Numbered from the stretch's first letter, positions 31,075 to 40,421 are shown. The stretch: DNA of 64,000 nt from Nesterenkonia xinjiangensis (GCF_013410745.1 NZ_JACCFY010000001.1:620001-684000); one strand, 5' to 3'. The notes: generated by a model not told the origin, from the letters alone. Numbers and translations: made by a program.

Positions 31075-32303
31075 TCTGTTCCTCCTTCACCGGCGCGAGC
31101 ACGGTCGGACTGCACATGGTCTGATCGGGGGCCGACGTCGTCGGCCGGTGCGCCGTCCTCCGGCTCACCGGGCTCCTGGCCCTCCTCGAGCTCCGGGATG
31201 CGCACGGTGAACGTGGACCCCTTGCCCTGCTGGGACCAGAGGGAGACCTCGCCCCCGTGATTGGTGATGACGTGCTTGACGATGCTCAGCCCCAGACCGG
31301 TACCCCCGGTCTGGCGCGAGCGGGCGGCGTCCACCCGGTAGAACCGTTCGAAGATGCGCTCCTGGTCCTCCGGGGAGATACCGATGCCCTGATCGGTGAT
31401 GGTCACCTGAGCGATGCCGTCGCGGGAGGAGAGCCCGACCCCGACCCGGGTCCCCTCCGGCGAGTATCGCACCGCGTTGTCGATGAGGTTGCGGAAGGCC
31501 ATGGTGAGCTGGTCATGATCCCCATGCACCCAGCGCGGCAGTGAGCCGCCGACCCTGATGGTGATGTCCTTGGCCTCGGCCGGGAGCCTGGAGCGGTCCA
31601 CCGCCTCGGAGATGACCTCGTCGAGGTCCACCGGCAGGCCGGCATGGACGACGTTCTTCCCCTGCACGCGGGAGAGCTCGATGATGTCCTGGACCAGCGC
31701 GGCGAGCCGGACGGACTCCAGCTGCAGCCGCTGGGCGAAGCGCCGGATCGCGACCTCGTCGTCGGCGGCGTCCTCGATGGTCTCGGTCAGCAGCGAGATC
31801 GCCCCCACCGGGGTCTTCAGCTCGTGCGAGACGTTGGCGACGAAGTCGTTGCGGACCGCCTCCGTCCGGGAGAACTCGGTGCGGTCCTCGGCGAGGACCA
31901 GGATGTACTCGTCCCCCAGCGGAGCCACCCTCAGGTGGACGACGATGCTCGACTCGCCCTGCAGTCCACGCGGCAGCTCGCGGTCCTGGTCGATGATGAC
32001 TCCGTCGGCACGCACCCGTGCCGTGAGCGCCAGCAGCTCCTGGTGCACCACCGTGTGGCCGCGCACCAGCCCGAAGGCGTAGGCGGCCGGATTGGCGCGC
32101 ACCACGCCGTCGACGGTGTCGACGACGATGTAGGCCAGTCCCAGCGAGGCCAGGACCTCGGTGGCTCCGGCGGGCATGGTCGGCTCGTCCACGTCGATCC
32201 CGGCCGCGCGCTGCAGCTCGCTCACCCGGAACGCGTGCATCCCGGCCACGCCGAGGAGCAGGCCGACCAGACCGGAGACGATGGCGATGAGCAGGGAATC
32301 CAC
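31071..32303 (-). CDS. senX3: Sensor histidine kinase (SenX3/PhoR-like)
   Basis: 410 aa, GTG start at 32303. One membrane helix (residues 2-22), a PAS-like domain (about 45-145), the HisKA dimerisation helix with phospho-acceptor His160 in FVANVSHELKTPVG, and an HATPase domain with NLIDNAVRYSPEG, DQGIGI and GGTGLGLSI. Lack of an extracellular domain is usual for this family, which senses phosphate status through PhoU and the Pst system. TAAGCT ends 6 nt before the start codon with no ribosome-binding site, so the mRNA is probably leaderless. The C-terminal 35 residues are acidic and disordered. Confidence 0.93.
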   Translation of the reverse strand: MDSLLIAIVSGLVGLLLGVAGMHAFRVSELQRAAGIDVDEPTMPAGATEVLASLGLAYIVVDTVDGVVRANPAAYAFGLVRGHTVVHQELLALTARVRADGVIIDQDRELPRGLQGESSIVVHLRVAPLGDEYILVLAEDRTEFSRTEAVRNDFVANVSHELKTPVGAISLLTETIEDAADDEVAIRRFAQRLQLESVRLAALVQDIIELSRVQGKNVVHAGLPVDLDEVISEAVDRSRLPAEAKDITIRVGGSLPRWVHGDHDQLTMAFRNLIDNAVRYSPEGTRVGVGLSSRDGIAQVTITDQGIGISPEDQERIFERFYRVDAARSRQTGGTGLGLSIVKHVITNHGGEVSLWSQQGKGSTFTVRIPELEEGQEPGEPEDGAPADDVGPRSDHVQSDRARAGEGGTE

Positions 32304-32309
32304 CTGTAC

Positions 32310-32315
32310 AGCTTA
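32310..32315 (-). promoter_or_regulatory. -10 box of senX3-regX3, leaderless start
   Basis: TAAGCT on the minus strand, spacer of 6 nt, then GTG. The GTTCA repeat at 32323-32333 lies directly upstream, so regulation by the encoded response regulator is likely. Confidence 0.5.
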
Positions 32316-32322
32316 GGCATGT

Positions 32323-32419
32323 GTTCACGCGCTCGTCGCCGTCAGCCCCTCCACCGGGCAGGGGTTCAACAAGCGTTCACCTGATGGTTGACTGGCGCCG
32401 GGGCACCTGTTCACGTGCA
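32323..32419 (+). promoter_or_regulatory. PHO-box-like direct repeats between senX3 and phoU
   Basis: GTTCA-type 11-mers: GTTCACGCGCT (32323), GTTCAACAAGC (32364), GTTCACCTGAT (32375), a degenerate GTTGACTGGCG (32387), and GTTCACGTGCA (32409). The second and third are exactly 11 nt apart, the fourth follows 12 nt later, and the last is 22 nt beyond it, so most lie on one helical face. This is the arrangement of Streptomyces PHO boxes and mycobacterial RegX3 sites in the same divergent region. Confidence 0.7.
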
Positions 32420-32511
32420 TCAGTGAGCCTGGGGCGTCGGAATGCTCCGGGATCCGTCGGCGCACCCGCGGCAGGCCGCGGCCTCCACCTCGACGAAAGG
32501 ACCCGTCCCAC

Positions 32512-33171
32512 GTGCGCAAGCTCTTTCAGGAAGACCTCCAGAACCTCGGTGAGCAGCTGATCGACATCTCCACCCTGGTCTCGCAGGCCATGCAGAAGGC
32601 CTACCGCGCCTTCGAGGCCGCCGATGTGCAGCTGGCCGAGGAGGTGATCGCCGCCGACCAGCGGATCGACTCCCTGCAGAACGACCTCGACGAGCGCGCG
32701 ATCGACCTGTTGGCGCTCCAGGGCCCGGTCGCCTCCGATCTGCGCACCATCGTGGGTGCCCTGCGGATGAGCACCTCGCTGGAACGCATGGGAGACCTCG
32801 CCCGACACATCGGTCAGCTGGTGCGGCTGCGCTACCCGGACCATGTCTCTCCCGACCATCTGAAGCCGGTCTACGCGAAGATGGCCCGGCACGCGCAGAA
32901 CGTGGGTGAGAAGGTGGTGGTGCTGCTGCAGACCCGTGACCTCGCCCTGGTGGAGGAGATCGCCGCGGAGAACGCAGAGATCGACGCGTTGCACGCTTCG
33001 GTGTTCCGGCTGATCGCCGAGGAGGACTGGGACGCCTCGGCCGCGACCACCGCCGACTGCACTCTGGCCAGCCGGTACTTCGAGCGCTTCGGCGACCACG
33101 GGGTCTCCGTGGCCAAGAAGGTCGCCTACCTGGTCACCGGGGAGTGGGACGTCAGGACCCCCGCCGAGTGA
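32512..33171 (+). CDS. phoU: Phosphate signalling protein PhoU
   Basis: 219 aa from GTG 32512 with AAAGGAC upstream. Two three-helix PhoU repeats with the metal-binding motif DLRTIVGALRMSTSLERMGD in the first and a similar YFERFGDHGVSVAKK in the second. PhoU conveys transport status from Pst to the histidine kinase and keeps the regulon silent when phosphate is plentiful. Divergent from senX3-regX3 over the PHO-box region, so it is itself probably a target. Ends at a bidirectional terminator. Confidence 0.95.
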   Translation: MRKLFQEDLQNLGEQLIDISTLVSQAMQKAYRAFEAADVQLAEEVIAADQRIDSLQNDLDERAIDLLALQGPVASDLRTIVGALRMSTSLERMGDLARHIGQLVRLRYPDHVSPDHLKPVYAKMARHAQNVGEKVVVLLQTRDLALVEEIAAENAEIDALHASVFRLIAEEDWDASAATTADCTLASRYFERFGDHGVSVAKKVAYLVTGEWDVRTPAE

Positions 33172-33176
33172 GCCGG

Positions 33177-33201
33177 GCCTGCGGGGCTCAGCCCCGCAGG
33201 C
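33177..33201. terminator. Bidirectional terminator between phoU and gpmA
   Basis: GCCTGCGGGGCT and its exact complement AGCCCCGCAGGC around one central base, in the 30-nt gap between converging stops. Confidence 0.7.
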
Positions 33202-33948
33202 TCACTTCTTGCCCTGGTTCGCGACCGCCTGGATGGCGTCCTTCGCGGCCTCCGGGTCCAGGTAGGTGCCACCGGCCGTCACAGGTGTGAAGTCCTCGTC
33301 CAGCTGGTAGTGCAGCGGGATGCCGGTGGGGATGTTCAGCCCCGCGATGTCCTCGTCGCTGATGCCGTCCAGGTACTTCACCAGGGCGCGCAGCGAGTTG
33401 CCGTGCGCGGCCAGCAGCACCGTCTTCCCCGCCTTCAGGTCCGGGATCACCTCCGCCTCCCAGTAGGGCAGGAAACGCTCGACGACGTCGGCCAGGCACT
33501 CGGTGCGCGGGGCGGCGTCCCCGAGGGCCGCGTAGCGGGGATCCCCGATCTGTGAGAACTCGTCGTCGGCGTCGAGCTCGGGCGGCGGAGTGTCGTAGGA
33601 GCGGCGCCAGGTCATGAACTGCTCGTCGCCGTACTCCTCACGGACCTGGGACTTGTCCTTGCCCTGCAGCGCGCCGTAGTGGCGCTCGTTGAGACGCCAG
33701 TCGCGCTTGACCGGGATCCACAGGCGGTCGGCGGCCTCCAGCGAGAGGTGAGCGGTGGTGATGGCGCGCTGCAGCAGCGAGGTGTGGACCACGTCGGGCA
33801 GCAGGTCGTTCTCGGCGAGCAGCTCACCGCCCCGGGCGGCCTCGGCACGGCCCTGCTCGGTCAGCGGCACGTCCACCCAGCCGGTGAAGAGGTTCTTCTG
33901 GTTCCAGTCGCTCTGTCCGTGGCGGAGCAGAATGAGGTCATAGCTCAT
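33202..33948 (-). CDS. gpmA: 2,3-bisphosphoglycerate-dependent phosphoglycerate mutase
   Basis: 248 aa. Histidine phosphatase fold with catalytic His in [20 protein letters not shown] near residues 5-24, [13 protein letters not shown] near 87 and the second histidine in [16 protein letters not shown]. Interconverts 3- and 2-phosphoglycerate in glycolysis. In mycobacteria the orthologue sits beside senX3-regX3, so the neighbourhood is conserved even though here phoU lies between. Confidence 0.95.
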   Translation of the reverse strand: MSYDLILLRHGQSDWNQKNLFTGWVDVPLTEQGRAEAARGGELLAENDLLPDVVHTSLLQRAITTAHLSLEAADRLWIPVKRDWRLNERHYGALQGKDKSQVREEYGDEQFMTWRRSYDTPPPELDADDEFSQIGDPRYAALGDAAPRTECLADVVERFLPYWEAEVIPDLKAGKTVLLAAHGNSLRALVKYLDGISDEDIAGLNIPTGIPLHYQLDEDFTPVTAGGTYLDPEAAKDAIQAVANQGKK

Positions 33949-34039
33949 CTGGCGGTGATCCCTTCCGATGCGTGATGTGTTGGATGACGTCGGTACTGAG
34001 GGCGCACGTCAGCGGGCGCGGAACGAGGGGCGGAGCCGC

Positions 34040-34348
34040 TCACTCGGAGACTGCGGGGTCCACGTCGGCCAGATAGACGGCGGCCATGGTCGCCCCGATC
34101 ACCGGGAACAGGAAGCCGAACGGGCCGCCGAAGAGCTGGGAGTAGACGCCGAACAGGCAGAGCAGCGCCGCACCGCCGGTCATACCCAGCCAGAAGCCCT
34201 TGGTGCGCTTGAACGCGATGTCGAAGCGCTGGGCGTTCTTCGGCAGACATTTCACCAACGCCAGGCCAGCCACGATGAGGCAGACGACGGCGAAGGCGAG
34301 GAACAGATAGACCTCGGAGATGAGGACGGTGTACCAGATTCCGGACAT
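34040..34348 (-). CDS. DUF2516 family small membrane protein
   Basis: 102 aa with three membrane segments (about 10-32, 50-70 and 73-92). The motif FKRTKGFWLGMTGGAALLCLFG matches the actinobacterial DUF2516 family as I recall it; no function is known. Start at ATG 34348. It lies between gpmA and a trans-sulfuration enzyme in the same direction, 9 nt after the latter's stop, so it may be co-transcribed. Confidence 0.75.
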   Translation of the reverse strand: MSGIWYTVLISEVYLFLAFAVVCLIVAGLALVKCLPKNAQRFDIAFKRTKGFWLGMTGGAALLCLFGVYSQLFGGPFGFLFPVIGATMAAVYLADVDPAVSE

Positions 34349-34357
34349 GACTCGATG

Positions 34358-35605
34358 TTATCCGTTCTCGTCGCGGTTTTCCGAGGCGACCAGCCGCAGA
34401 GCGTGCAGCAGGTCCGCATAGAGGTCGTCCACATGCTCGATGCCCACCGAGAGACGGATGAGCCCGTCGGGCACCGTGTCAGGCTCGGTGGCGTGGCGAC
34501 GTCGCCGCTCCGCGAGCGACTCCACTCCCCCGAGGCTGGTGGCCGGAGTCCATAGGCTCAGGTTCTCCAGCACCGCGTCGGCGGTGTCGCCGTCGGGAAG
34601 CTCGATGGTCAGGATGGCGCCGAACCCGCCCAGCTGGGCGGCGGCGCGCGAATGCTGGGGGTGGGTGTCCAGACCTGGGTAGCGCACGCCGCGCAGCTGG
34701 GTCTCCCCCGTGCCCAGCAGCGCGGCGAAGCGGCGGGCCAGCTCTCCGGCGTTGGACTCTGCGGCGTCGAGCCGGACCGCCAGGGTGCGGACCCCGCGCA
34801 GCGCGAGGAAGACCTCCATGGGCCCGGGGATCGCGCCGTGCAGCGTGCGGTGCTCATGCAGCCTCCGGTGCAGCTCCTCATCGGCGGTGATCGCTGCGCC
34901 CATGATGAGGTCCGAATGACCCGCGAGGAACTTCGTCACCGAGTGGACGACGACGTCGGCCCCGTGCTTCAGCGGCTGCTGACGCAGCGGCGTGGCGAAG
35001 GTGTTGTCCACCACCGTGATCAGCCCACGCCGCTTGGCCTCGGCCAGCAGCGCCGGCAGATCCGCGACCTCCAGCATCGGGTTCGTCGGGGACTCGACCC
35101 AGAGCATCACCGGGGAGTCCTGCGCCTGGGCGAGGGTGGCGACGTCGGCGATGGTGGTCTTCACCGCCTCGGTCTCGGCGATGTCCACCCGGTGCAGGGT
35201 GAGCAGCCCGCGATCGGCCATCTGCTGGGCCAGGGAGGAGAATCCCATGTAGCTGTGCCGGGGCAGGATCAGGTGACCTCCCGGGGGGAGCAGGTGGGTG
35301 ACGGCGGAGATCGCCGCCATGCCGGAGGAGAACAGCAGCCCCGGCAGCACCGCGACCGGGTGCTCCTCCGCGGTGGTGACGAATCCGTGCCCGCGGTGCC
35401 CCTGCCGGGTGCCGGCCTCCAGGTGGGCCAGCAGCTCCTCCAGGGGCGCCCAGGACGGCACCCCTTCGCGGGCATAGTCCCAGCGGTTCTCCGCACCGGG
35501 TCGATAACGGTAGGTGGAGGTGAAGTCCACCGGCGGGTTCACCGGGGCACCCTCCTGGTGGGCTCCGCGGCCCCCGGACACGAGGTAGGTACGTTCGTCA
35601 GTCAC
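34358..35605 (-). CDS. Cystathionine gamma-synthase/trans-sulfuration family PLP enzyme
   Basis: 415 aa from GTG 35605. An earlier in-frame GTG at 35614 exists, but TACCGT at 35618-35613 is followed by 7 nt and this GTG, the leaderless pattern seen elsewhere in the window. The PLP lysine is in VVHSVTKFLAGHSDLIMG (near residue 207); other marks are FSSGMAAISAVTHLL, VESPTNPMLEVADL and a late SLGGVESLAERRRRH. Family members make cystathionine from O-acetyl- or O-succinylhomoserine or split cystathionine; the exact reaction cannot be decided here. Confidence 0.88.
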   Translation of the reverse strand: MTDERTYLVSGGRGAHQEGAPVNPPVDFTSTYRYRPGAENRWDYAREGVPSWAPLEELLAHLEAGTRQGHRGHGFVTTAEEHPVAVLPGLLFSSGMAAISAVTHLLPPGGHLILPRHSYMGFSSLAQQMADRGLLTLHRVDIAETEAVKTTIADVATLAQAQDSPVMLWVESPTNPMLEVADLPALLAEAKRRGLITVVDNTFATPLRQQPLKHGADVVVHSVTKFLAGHSDLIMGAAITADEELHRRLHEHRTLHGAIPGPMEVFLALRGVRTLAVRLDAAESNAGELARRFAALLGTGETQLRGVRYPGLDTHPQHSRAAAQLGGFGAILTIELPDGDTADAVLENLSLWTPATSLGGVESLAERRRRHATEPDTVPDGLIRLSVGIEHVDDLYADLLHALRLVASENRDENG

Positions 35606-35612
35606 ATCAGCC

Positions 35613-35618
35613 ACGGTA
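35613..35618 (-). promoter_or_regulatory. -10 box of the trans-sulfuration gene, leaderless start
   Basis: TACCGT on the minus strand with a 7-nt spacer to GTG 35605 and no ribosome-binding site; it decides the start codon. Confidence 0.5.
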
Positions 35619-35742
35619 GCCGAACCCCCGGGTCCCCGGACCGCCCCTGCAGCCGGGGTCCATGCTCTGAGACGGCGCCGGGCGCCCGCCCTGGTCATCG
35701 GCCGGGCCGCCGCGGCGTCGTGAACGCGTCAGGTGGAGCCGC

Positions 35743-35748
35743 TAGGCT
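35743..35748 (+). promoter_or_regulatory. -10 box of tmk-holB, leaderless start
   Basis: TAGGCT, 7-nt spacer, GTG 35756. No Shine-Dalgarno sequence lies in the spacer. Confidence 0.55.
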
Positions 35749-35755
35749 GGTCCGC

Positions 35756-36445
35756 GTGACAGAGACCAAGCCCAGCAGCACCCGCGGCGCCTTCATCGTC
35801 GTCGAGGGCGGCGACGGCGCCGGCAAGACCACGCAGCTGGATCTGCTCGAGTCCTGGCTGCGATCCCGCGACGTCGACTGCGAGCGCACCCGCGAGCCCG
35901 GAGGCACCCCTGTCGGCGAGCGAATCCGCTCTCTGGTGCTGGAGCACGGGCAGGGCGAGGTGGACCCGCGCACCGAGGCGCTGCTCTTCGCCGCCTCCCG
36001 CGCCGCGCACGTGGTCCAGCGGATCGGCCCCGCGCTGGAGGCCGGCTCCGCGGTGCTCTGTGACCGCTACGTGGACTCCTCCGTCGCCTATCAGGGCGTG
36101 GGCCGCGGGCTGGGTGCCGAGAAGATCGCCGAGCTCAACGGCTGGGCGACCACCGGGCTGCAGGCCGATCTGACGATCCTCCTGGACGTGGACCCGACGG
36201 TGTCCCATCAGCGCCGCGCCGGCCGCGACGGTGGGCCTGGTGATCGCATGGAATCCGCCGACGACGCCTTCCGCACCCGCATCCGTGAGGCCTTCCTCTC
36301 CCGGGCGGCCGGTGAGCCGGAACGCTATCTGGTGATCGACGCCGCCCAGGACCCCGACGCTGTGCACCGGCAGATCCGCGCCCGTGTGGCCGCGCTGCTG
36401 CCCGCCGGCACGGGGCTGGCCACCCAGGAGGCGCCCGATGACTGA
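35756..36445 (+). CDS. tmk: Thymidylate kinase
   Basis: 229 aa from GTG 35756, set by the leaderless promoter. P-loop in FIVVEGGDGAGKTTQLDLLE (about residues 13-32), the TREPGGTPVGERIRSLVL segment, and CDRYVDSSVAYQGVGRGLG with the catalytic DR motif. Phosphorylates dTMP to dTDP. The 3' end overlaps holB by 8 nt, the conserved tmk-holB arrangement. Confidence 0.95.
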   Translation: MTETKPSSTRGAFIVVEGGDGAGKTTQLDLLESWLRSRDVDCERTREPGGTPVGERIRSLVLEHGQGEVDPRTEALLFAASRAAHVVQRIGPALEAGSAVLCDRYVDSSVAYQGVGRGLGAEKIAELNGWATTGLQADLTILLDVDPTVSHQRRAGRDGGPGDRMESADDAFRTRIREAFLSRAAGEPERYLVIDAAQDPDAVHRQIRARVAALLPAGTGLATQEAPDD

Positions 36446-37670
36446 GAGCCCTGTGGTCAGCCCGGAGACCGGGCACGCCGAGAACGGCAGCTCTGCCTCG
36501 ACGGATCCCACCGGCGTCTTCGGCGAGCTCGTCGGTCAGGAACCCGTGGTGGACCAGCTGCGCCGCGCAGTGACCTCCAGCGCCCCGGCCCATGCCTGGC
36601 TGTTCACCGGCCCGCCGGGTTCGGGCCGCTCCAATGCCGCCCGGGCCTTCGCGGCCGCGCTGAACTGCGAGGTCGAATCCCCCGCGGGGCGGGGCTGCGG
36701 GAGCTGCCGCACGTGTCGGCTCATCATCACCGGGGCCCACCCCTCGGTGAAGCTGGTCTCCACGGAGAACGTCACCTACCGCATCGAGGACATCCGCGAG
36801 CTGGTGACCACCGCCCAGGATCGGCCGCAGGGAACCCGTTGGCGGGTGATCGTCGTCGAGGACGCCGATCGGATGACCGAGCGTGCCACCAATGTGCTGC
36901 TGAAGGCCATCGAGGAGCCGCCTCCGCACACCATCTGGGTGCTCTGCGCCCCCAGCCCTGCCGATGTGCTGGTCACGATCCGCTCCCGATGCCGGATGGT
37001 CAGCCTGCGCATCCCCCCGGCCGAGGCGGTCGCCCGGCTGCTGGTGGCGCGGGACGGGCTCAACGCCCAGCAGGCCCACTTCGCCGCCCGGGTCTCGCAG
37101 AACCATGTCGGCGTCGCCCGCCGGCTCGCCCGCGATCCGGAGGTGCGCAGCCGGCGGGAGAACGTGGTGACCCTGCCGCTGCGGGTGCGCACCTCCACCG
37201 ACGCCGTCCAGGCCGCAGGGAAGCTCGTGGAGATGACTCAGGCCGATGCCGAGTCCGCGGCCGAGGCGCGGCTCGCCCAGGAGCAGGCCGCACTGCGCAG
37301 GTCCCTCGGGCTCGACGTGGAGGAGAAGATCCCGCCGAAGCTGCGCAGCCAGTTCAAGCGCCTCGAGGAGGAGAACACGCGTCGGGCCAAGCGCGCCGTT
37401 GCCGACTCCCTGGACCGGGCGCTGATCGACCTGACCGCTGTCTACCGAGACGTGCTGAGCCTCAAGCTCTCCGCCGGCGTCGAACTCATCAACGACCATC
37501 TGCGCGCCGAGCTGACCGACTACGCCGAGAACCTGAGCCCCGAGCACGCGCTGGGGTGCCTGGACGCGATCAGCGCCGCCCGCATGCGGATCGGGCAGAA
37601 CGTACCACCGCTGCTGGCCATGGAGGCGCTGATGATGTCCTTCCTGTCCGTCGAGGACCACCGACGCTGA
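36438..37670 (+). CDS. holB: DNA polymerase III subunit delta'
   Basis: 410 aa from ATG 36438 inside the end of tmk. AAA+ clamp-loader fold with P-loop WLFTGPPGSGRSNAARAFAA (Arg in place of Lys, as expected for the non-hydrolysing delta' subunit), a zinc-binding GRGCGSCRTC and sensor 1 region LLKAIEEPPPHTIWVL. The second half (250-410) is the helical collar region with a charged coiled segment. Works in the clamp-loader complex that places the beta clamp on DNA. Confidence 0.92.
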   Translation: MTESPVVSPETGHAENGSSASTDPTGVFGELVGQEPVVDQLRRAVTSSAPAHAWLFTGPPGSGRSNAARAFAAALNCEVESPAGRGCGSCRTCRLIITGAHPSVKLVSTENVTYRIEDIRELVTTAQDRPQGTRWRVIVVEDADRMTERATNVLLKAIEEPPPHTIWVLCAPSPADVLVTIRSRCRMVSLRIPPAEAVARLLVARDGLNAQQAHFAARVSQNHVGVARRLARDPEVRSRRENVVTLPLRVRTSTDAVQAAGKLVEMTQADAESAAEARLAQEQAALRRSLGLDVEEKIPPKLRSQFKRLEEENTRRAKRAVADSLDRALIDLTAVYRDVLSLKLSAGVELINDHLRAELTDYAENLSPEHALGCLDAISAARMRIGQNVPPLLAMEALMMSFLSVEDHRR

Positions 37671-37685
37671 GGGGAGCCCCACATC

Positions 37686-39239
37686 ATGACGATCACTGCG
37701 ACACGGAGCCGACGGTTGTTGGCCGGAGCGGGCGCCGTCGCGCTGCTGCTGACCGGCTGCGTGCCGCTGGACTCCCCCGCTGACCCGGAGCAGACCGCGA
37801 CCGCTCAGGAGGGCCACGGCTTCGCCGGGGATCCCGCCTACTCACGCTTCTATGAGCAGGAGCTGCAGTGGGAGGAGTGTGAGCGTTCTGCCCTGTGCGC
37901 CGCCGTCGAGGTGCCTCTGGACTATGCGGACCCGGAGGGTGAGACCCTCGAGATCCAGATCATCAGCTCCGACACGGGCGGCCCGGACGCCCCGCATCTG
38001 CTCATCAACCCGGGCGGGCCCGGCGTCTCGGGCTATGACTCCGTGGCCGAAGACCTGCGCTACTTCTTCACCCCCGAGCTGCTGGAGAACCACGACGTCG
38101 TCGGCTTCGATCCCCGCGGGGTGCACCGCTCCGCGCCGGTGGAATGCCTGACCGACGAGGAGATGGACGAAAACCGGGAGCGCGTGGCGGAGGCCGACGA
38201 CGAGTTCGACGACGAGGCCGCCGTCGAAGAGGCCCGCGAAGACGCCCAGTGGCTGGGCGAGCAGTGCCTGGAGAACACCGGAGACGTGCTGGAGCATGTG
38301 GACACCGTCTCCGCGGCCCGTGACATGGACGTCATCCGAGCCGCACTGGGCGAGGAGCAGCTGCACTACCTGGGGTTCTCCTACGGCACGCACCTGGGGA
38401 TCGCCTACGCCGAGGAGCACCCGGCCTCTGTGGGCCGATTCGTGCTCGACGGGATGATGGACACCTCGCTGAGCGACCACGAGCTCTCCATGGATCAGGC
38501 TGTGGGCTTCGAGGCGGCGCTGCAGGGCTATGCCGAATGGTGCGCCGCCCAGGACAGCTGCCCAGTGGACGGCGAGCCCGAGGACGTCGTCGACGCCGTC
38601 GCCGGACTCTTCGAAGAGGTCTCCGAGGAGCCCCGGGAGGGGCCTGACGGCCGGACCATCTCGGTCAGCGTCCTGGTCAGCGGCTTCATCCAGCCCCTGT
38701 ACTTCTCCGGCGGCTGGCCGATGCTCAACGAGGCGCTGGGTGCCGCGATCCAGGAGGACGACCTCTCCTCCTTCCAGGACTGGGCCGACCTCGCCGCCGG
38801 GCGGGAGCCCGACGGCAGCTACGGGTGGAAGAGCCAGCTCGCCTTCCGGGCGATCATGTGCCTGGACCATCCGGTCTCGGAGGACCTCGAGAGCATCGAG
38901 GCCGAGTACGACGAGACGGTGGAGGCGGCCCCGACCTTCGGCCCCTACCTGGGACACTCAGGCATCGCCTGCTCCGAATGGCCCTTCGAAGCGGTCGGAG
39001 CACCCGGCGAACCTCAGCTCGACGATGTCGAGGAGATCCTGTTCATCGGCACCACCGGAGACCCGGCGACCCCGGTCCAATGGGCTGAGGACATGCATCA
39101 GATGGTGGAGAGCTCTTCGCTGCTGGTCTACGACGGTGAAGGACATCTCGCCTACCGTCCGGGCAACACCTGCGTCACCGACATCGTGGACTCCTACCTG
39201 CTCACCGGAGAGCTGTTCGAGGGACGTCAGGAATGTTGA
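37686..39239 (+). CDS. Exported alpha/beta hydrolase, SlpD/SlpE tripeptidyl-aminopeptidase-like lipoprotein
   Basis: 517 aa. Lipoprotein signal with LLLTGC (Cys25). Alpha/beta hydrolase fold: oxyanion motif NPGGPGVSG near 109, nucleophile Ser232 in GFSYGTHLG, Asp in FIGTTGDPATPVQW near 452, and His in YDGEGHLAY near 485. The C-terminal TAP-like domain is typical of Streptomyces SlpD/SlpE and mycobacterial CaeA. Likely a membrane-anchored peptidase or esterase. Begins 15 nt after holB, probably read from the same transcript. It has a clear excess of Asp and Glu, fitting the acidic exported proteome. Confidence 0.9.
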   Translation: MTITATRSRRLLAGAGAVALLLTGCVPLDSPADPEQTATAQEGHGFAGDPAYSRFYEQELQWEECERSALCAAVEVPLDYADPEGETLEIQIISSDTGGPDAPHLLINPGGPGVSGYDSVAEDLRYFFTPELLENHDVVGFDPRGVHRSAPVECLTDEEMDENRERVAEADDEFDDEAAVEEAREDAQWLGEQCLENTGDVLEHVDTVSAARDMDVIRAALGEEQLHYLGFSYGTHLGIAYAEEHPASVGRFVLDGMMDTSLSDHELSMDQAVGFEAALQGYAEWCAAQDSCPVDGEPEDVVDAVAGLFEEVSEEPREGPDGRTISVSVLVSGFIQPLYFSGGWPMLNEALGAAIQEDDLSSFQDWADLAAGREPDGSYGWKSQLAFRAIMCLDHPVSEDLESIEAEYDETVEAAPTFGPYLGHSGIACSEWPFEAVGAPGEPQLDDVEEILFIGTTGDPATPVQWAEDMHQMVESSSLLVYDGEGHLAYRPGNTCVTDIVDSYLLTGELFEGRQEC

Positions 39240-39371
39240 GACCGGCCCGCATCCCTGCTGGTGAGAGGCGCCCTTCGTTAGAATGGCGGTAGCTGGAGGA
39301 CGGTGACGTCGCCAGCGGTGGTGAGCACCGTCGTCGGCAGCTCCGCCCACCGCTGTGCCCAGGAGGTCGCC

Positions 39372-40382
39372 ATGAACGAAGATGCTCGGCACCGAAGAGC
39401 CATCCCCTACACGCGCGAGTCCCGGGGTCTGGGAGTCATCGTCGGCTTCGACGCCTCGGACCAGGGAACTCGAGCCCTGCACTATGCCGCGGTCGAGGCC
39501 CACCGTCGCTCACTGCCCCTGACCGTGATCAGCGCCTTCACCGTGCCGCGCGCCGTCGCCGGCTATGTGGACTCGGCGGCGGAGATCACCGGCGATTCGC
39601 TGGCCCGCCGCGGCGCCGAAGACATGCTGGACGAGGCCCGCGAACACCTGCGGAACTACCCGGGGACGGTCGCGTACCGGGTGGAGCACGGAGATGCCGC
39701 AGGGGTGATGATCGCCCGATCGGAGAACGCGGCCTTCGCGGTCGTCGGCGGTCGCGGCCGCGGTGGATTCGTCGGCCGGCTGCTCGGATCCGTCTCCTCC
39801 GCGCTTCCCGCCCACGCACACTGCCCCACCACGGTGGTCAATCGCAGATACGACCCAGGGATGATCGGCGGCGCCACCCGGTTCACGCCTCGTCCTGACG
39901 ACCGGCCCGTGATCGTCGGCGTCGACGGGTCCCGCCATGGGCGGGTGGCGGCCTTGCACGCCGCAGAGGCGGCCATGGCCCGCGGGACGAACCTGGAGGT
40001 GCTCCTGGCGCTGCCGCCCATCGACTCGTCGGTGCTCTGGTACTCCTCGCGCTCCGCGAAGGACGCCGGCATCACGGACAAAGAGCTGCAGGGGCTGCAG
40101 GAACGCCTCGACGGGGAAGCACGCTGGCTGGGCTCCCACTTCCCGGGGCTGAGCATCGAGGGAGTGCTCGAAGAAGGTTCGGCCGCACATGTGATGGCGT
40201 CGGCCACCGCACGCGCCCAGCTGACCGTGATGGGCACCCGAGGACGCGGAGGCATCACGAGCGCGCTGCTCGGATCGGTGTCCCGCAGCGTGCTCATTGA
40301 GGCCCGCGGGCCGGTGCAGGTGGTGCCGCTGCTCGCCGACGCACGACTGGAGAACCATGAGGAGTTCTCACCGGTGCTGTAG
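39372..40382 (+). CDS. Universal stress protein with two UspA domains
   Basis: 336 aa from ATG 39372 after AGGAGG. Tandem UspA folds: about 20-165 (GVIVGFDASDQGTRALHYA ... VVGGRGRGGFVGRLLGSVSS) and about 180-325 (VIVGVDGSRHGRVAALHAA ... VMGTRGRGGITSALLGSVSR). Both carry the ATP-binding G-2x-G-9x-G(S/T) signature, so both domains may bind nucleotide, as in mycobacterial and Streptomyces tandem Usps linked to hypoxia or dormancy. No regulatory motif is obvious. Confidence 0.9.
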   Translation: MNEDARHRRAIPYTRESRGLGVIVGFDASDQGTRALHYAAVEAHRRSLPLTVISAFTVPRAVAGYVDSAAEITGDSLARRGAEDMLDEAREHLRNYPGTVAYRVEHGDAAGVMIARSENAAFAVVGGRGRGGFVGRLLGSVSSALPAHAHCPTTVVNRRYDPGMIGGATRFTPRPDDRPVIVGVDGSRHGRVAALHAAEAAMARGTNLEVLLALPPIDSSVLWYSSRSAKDAGITDKELQGLQERLDGEARWLGSHFPGLSIEGVLEEGSAAHVMASATARAQLTVMGTRGRGGITSALLGSVSRSVLIEARGPVQVVPLLADARLENHEEFSPVL

Positions 40383-40421
40383 CCCCGGATCAGTGACCTG
40401 CCCACCTGTCCCTGGCCGGTT

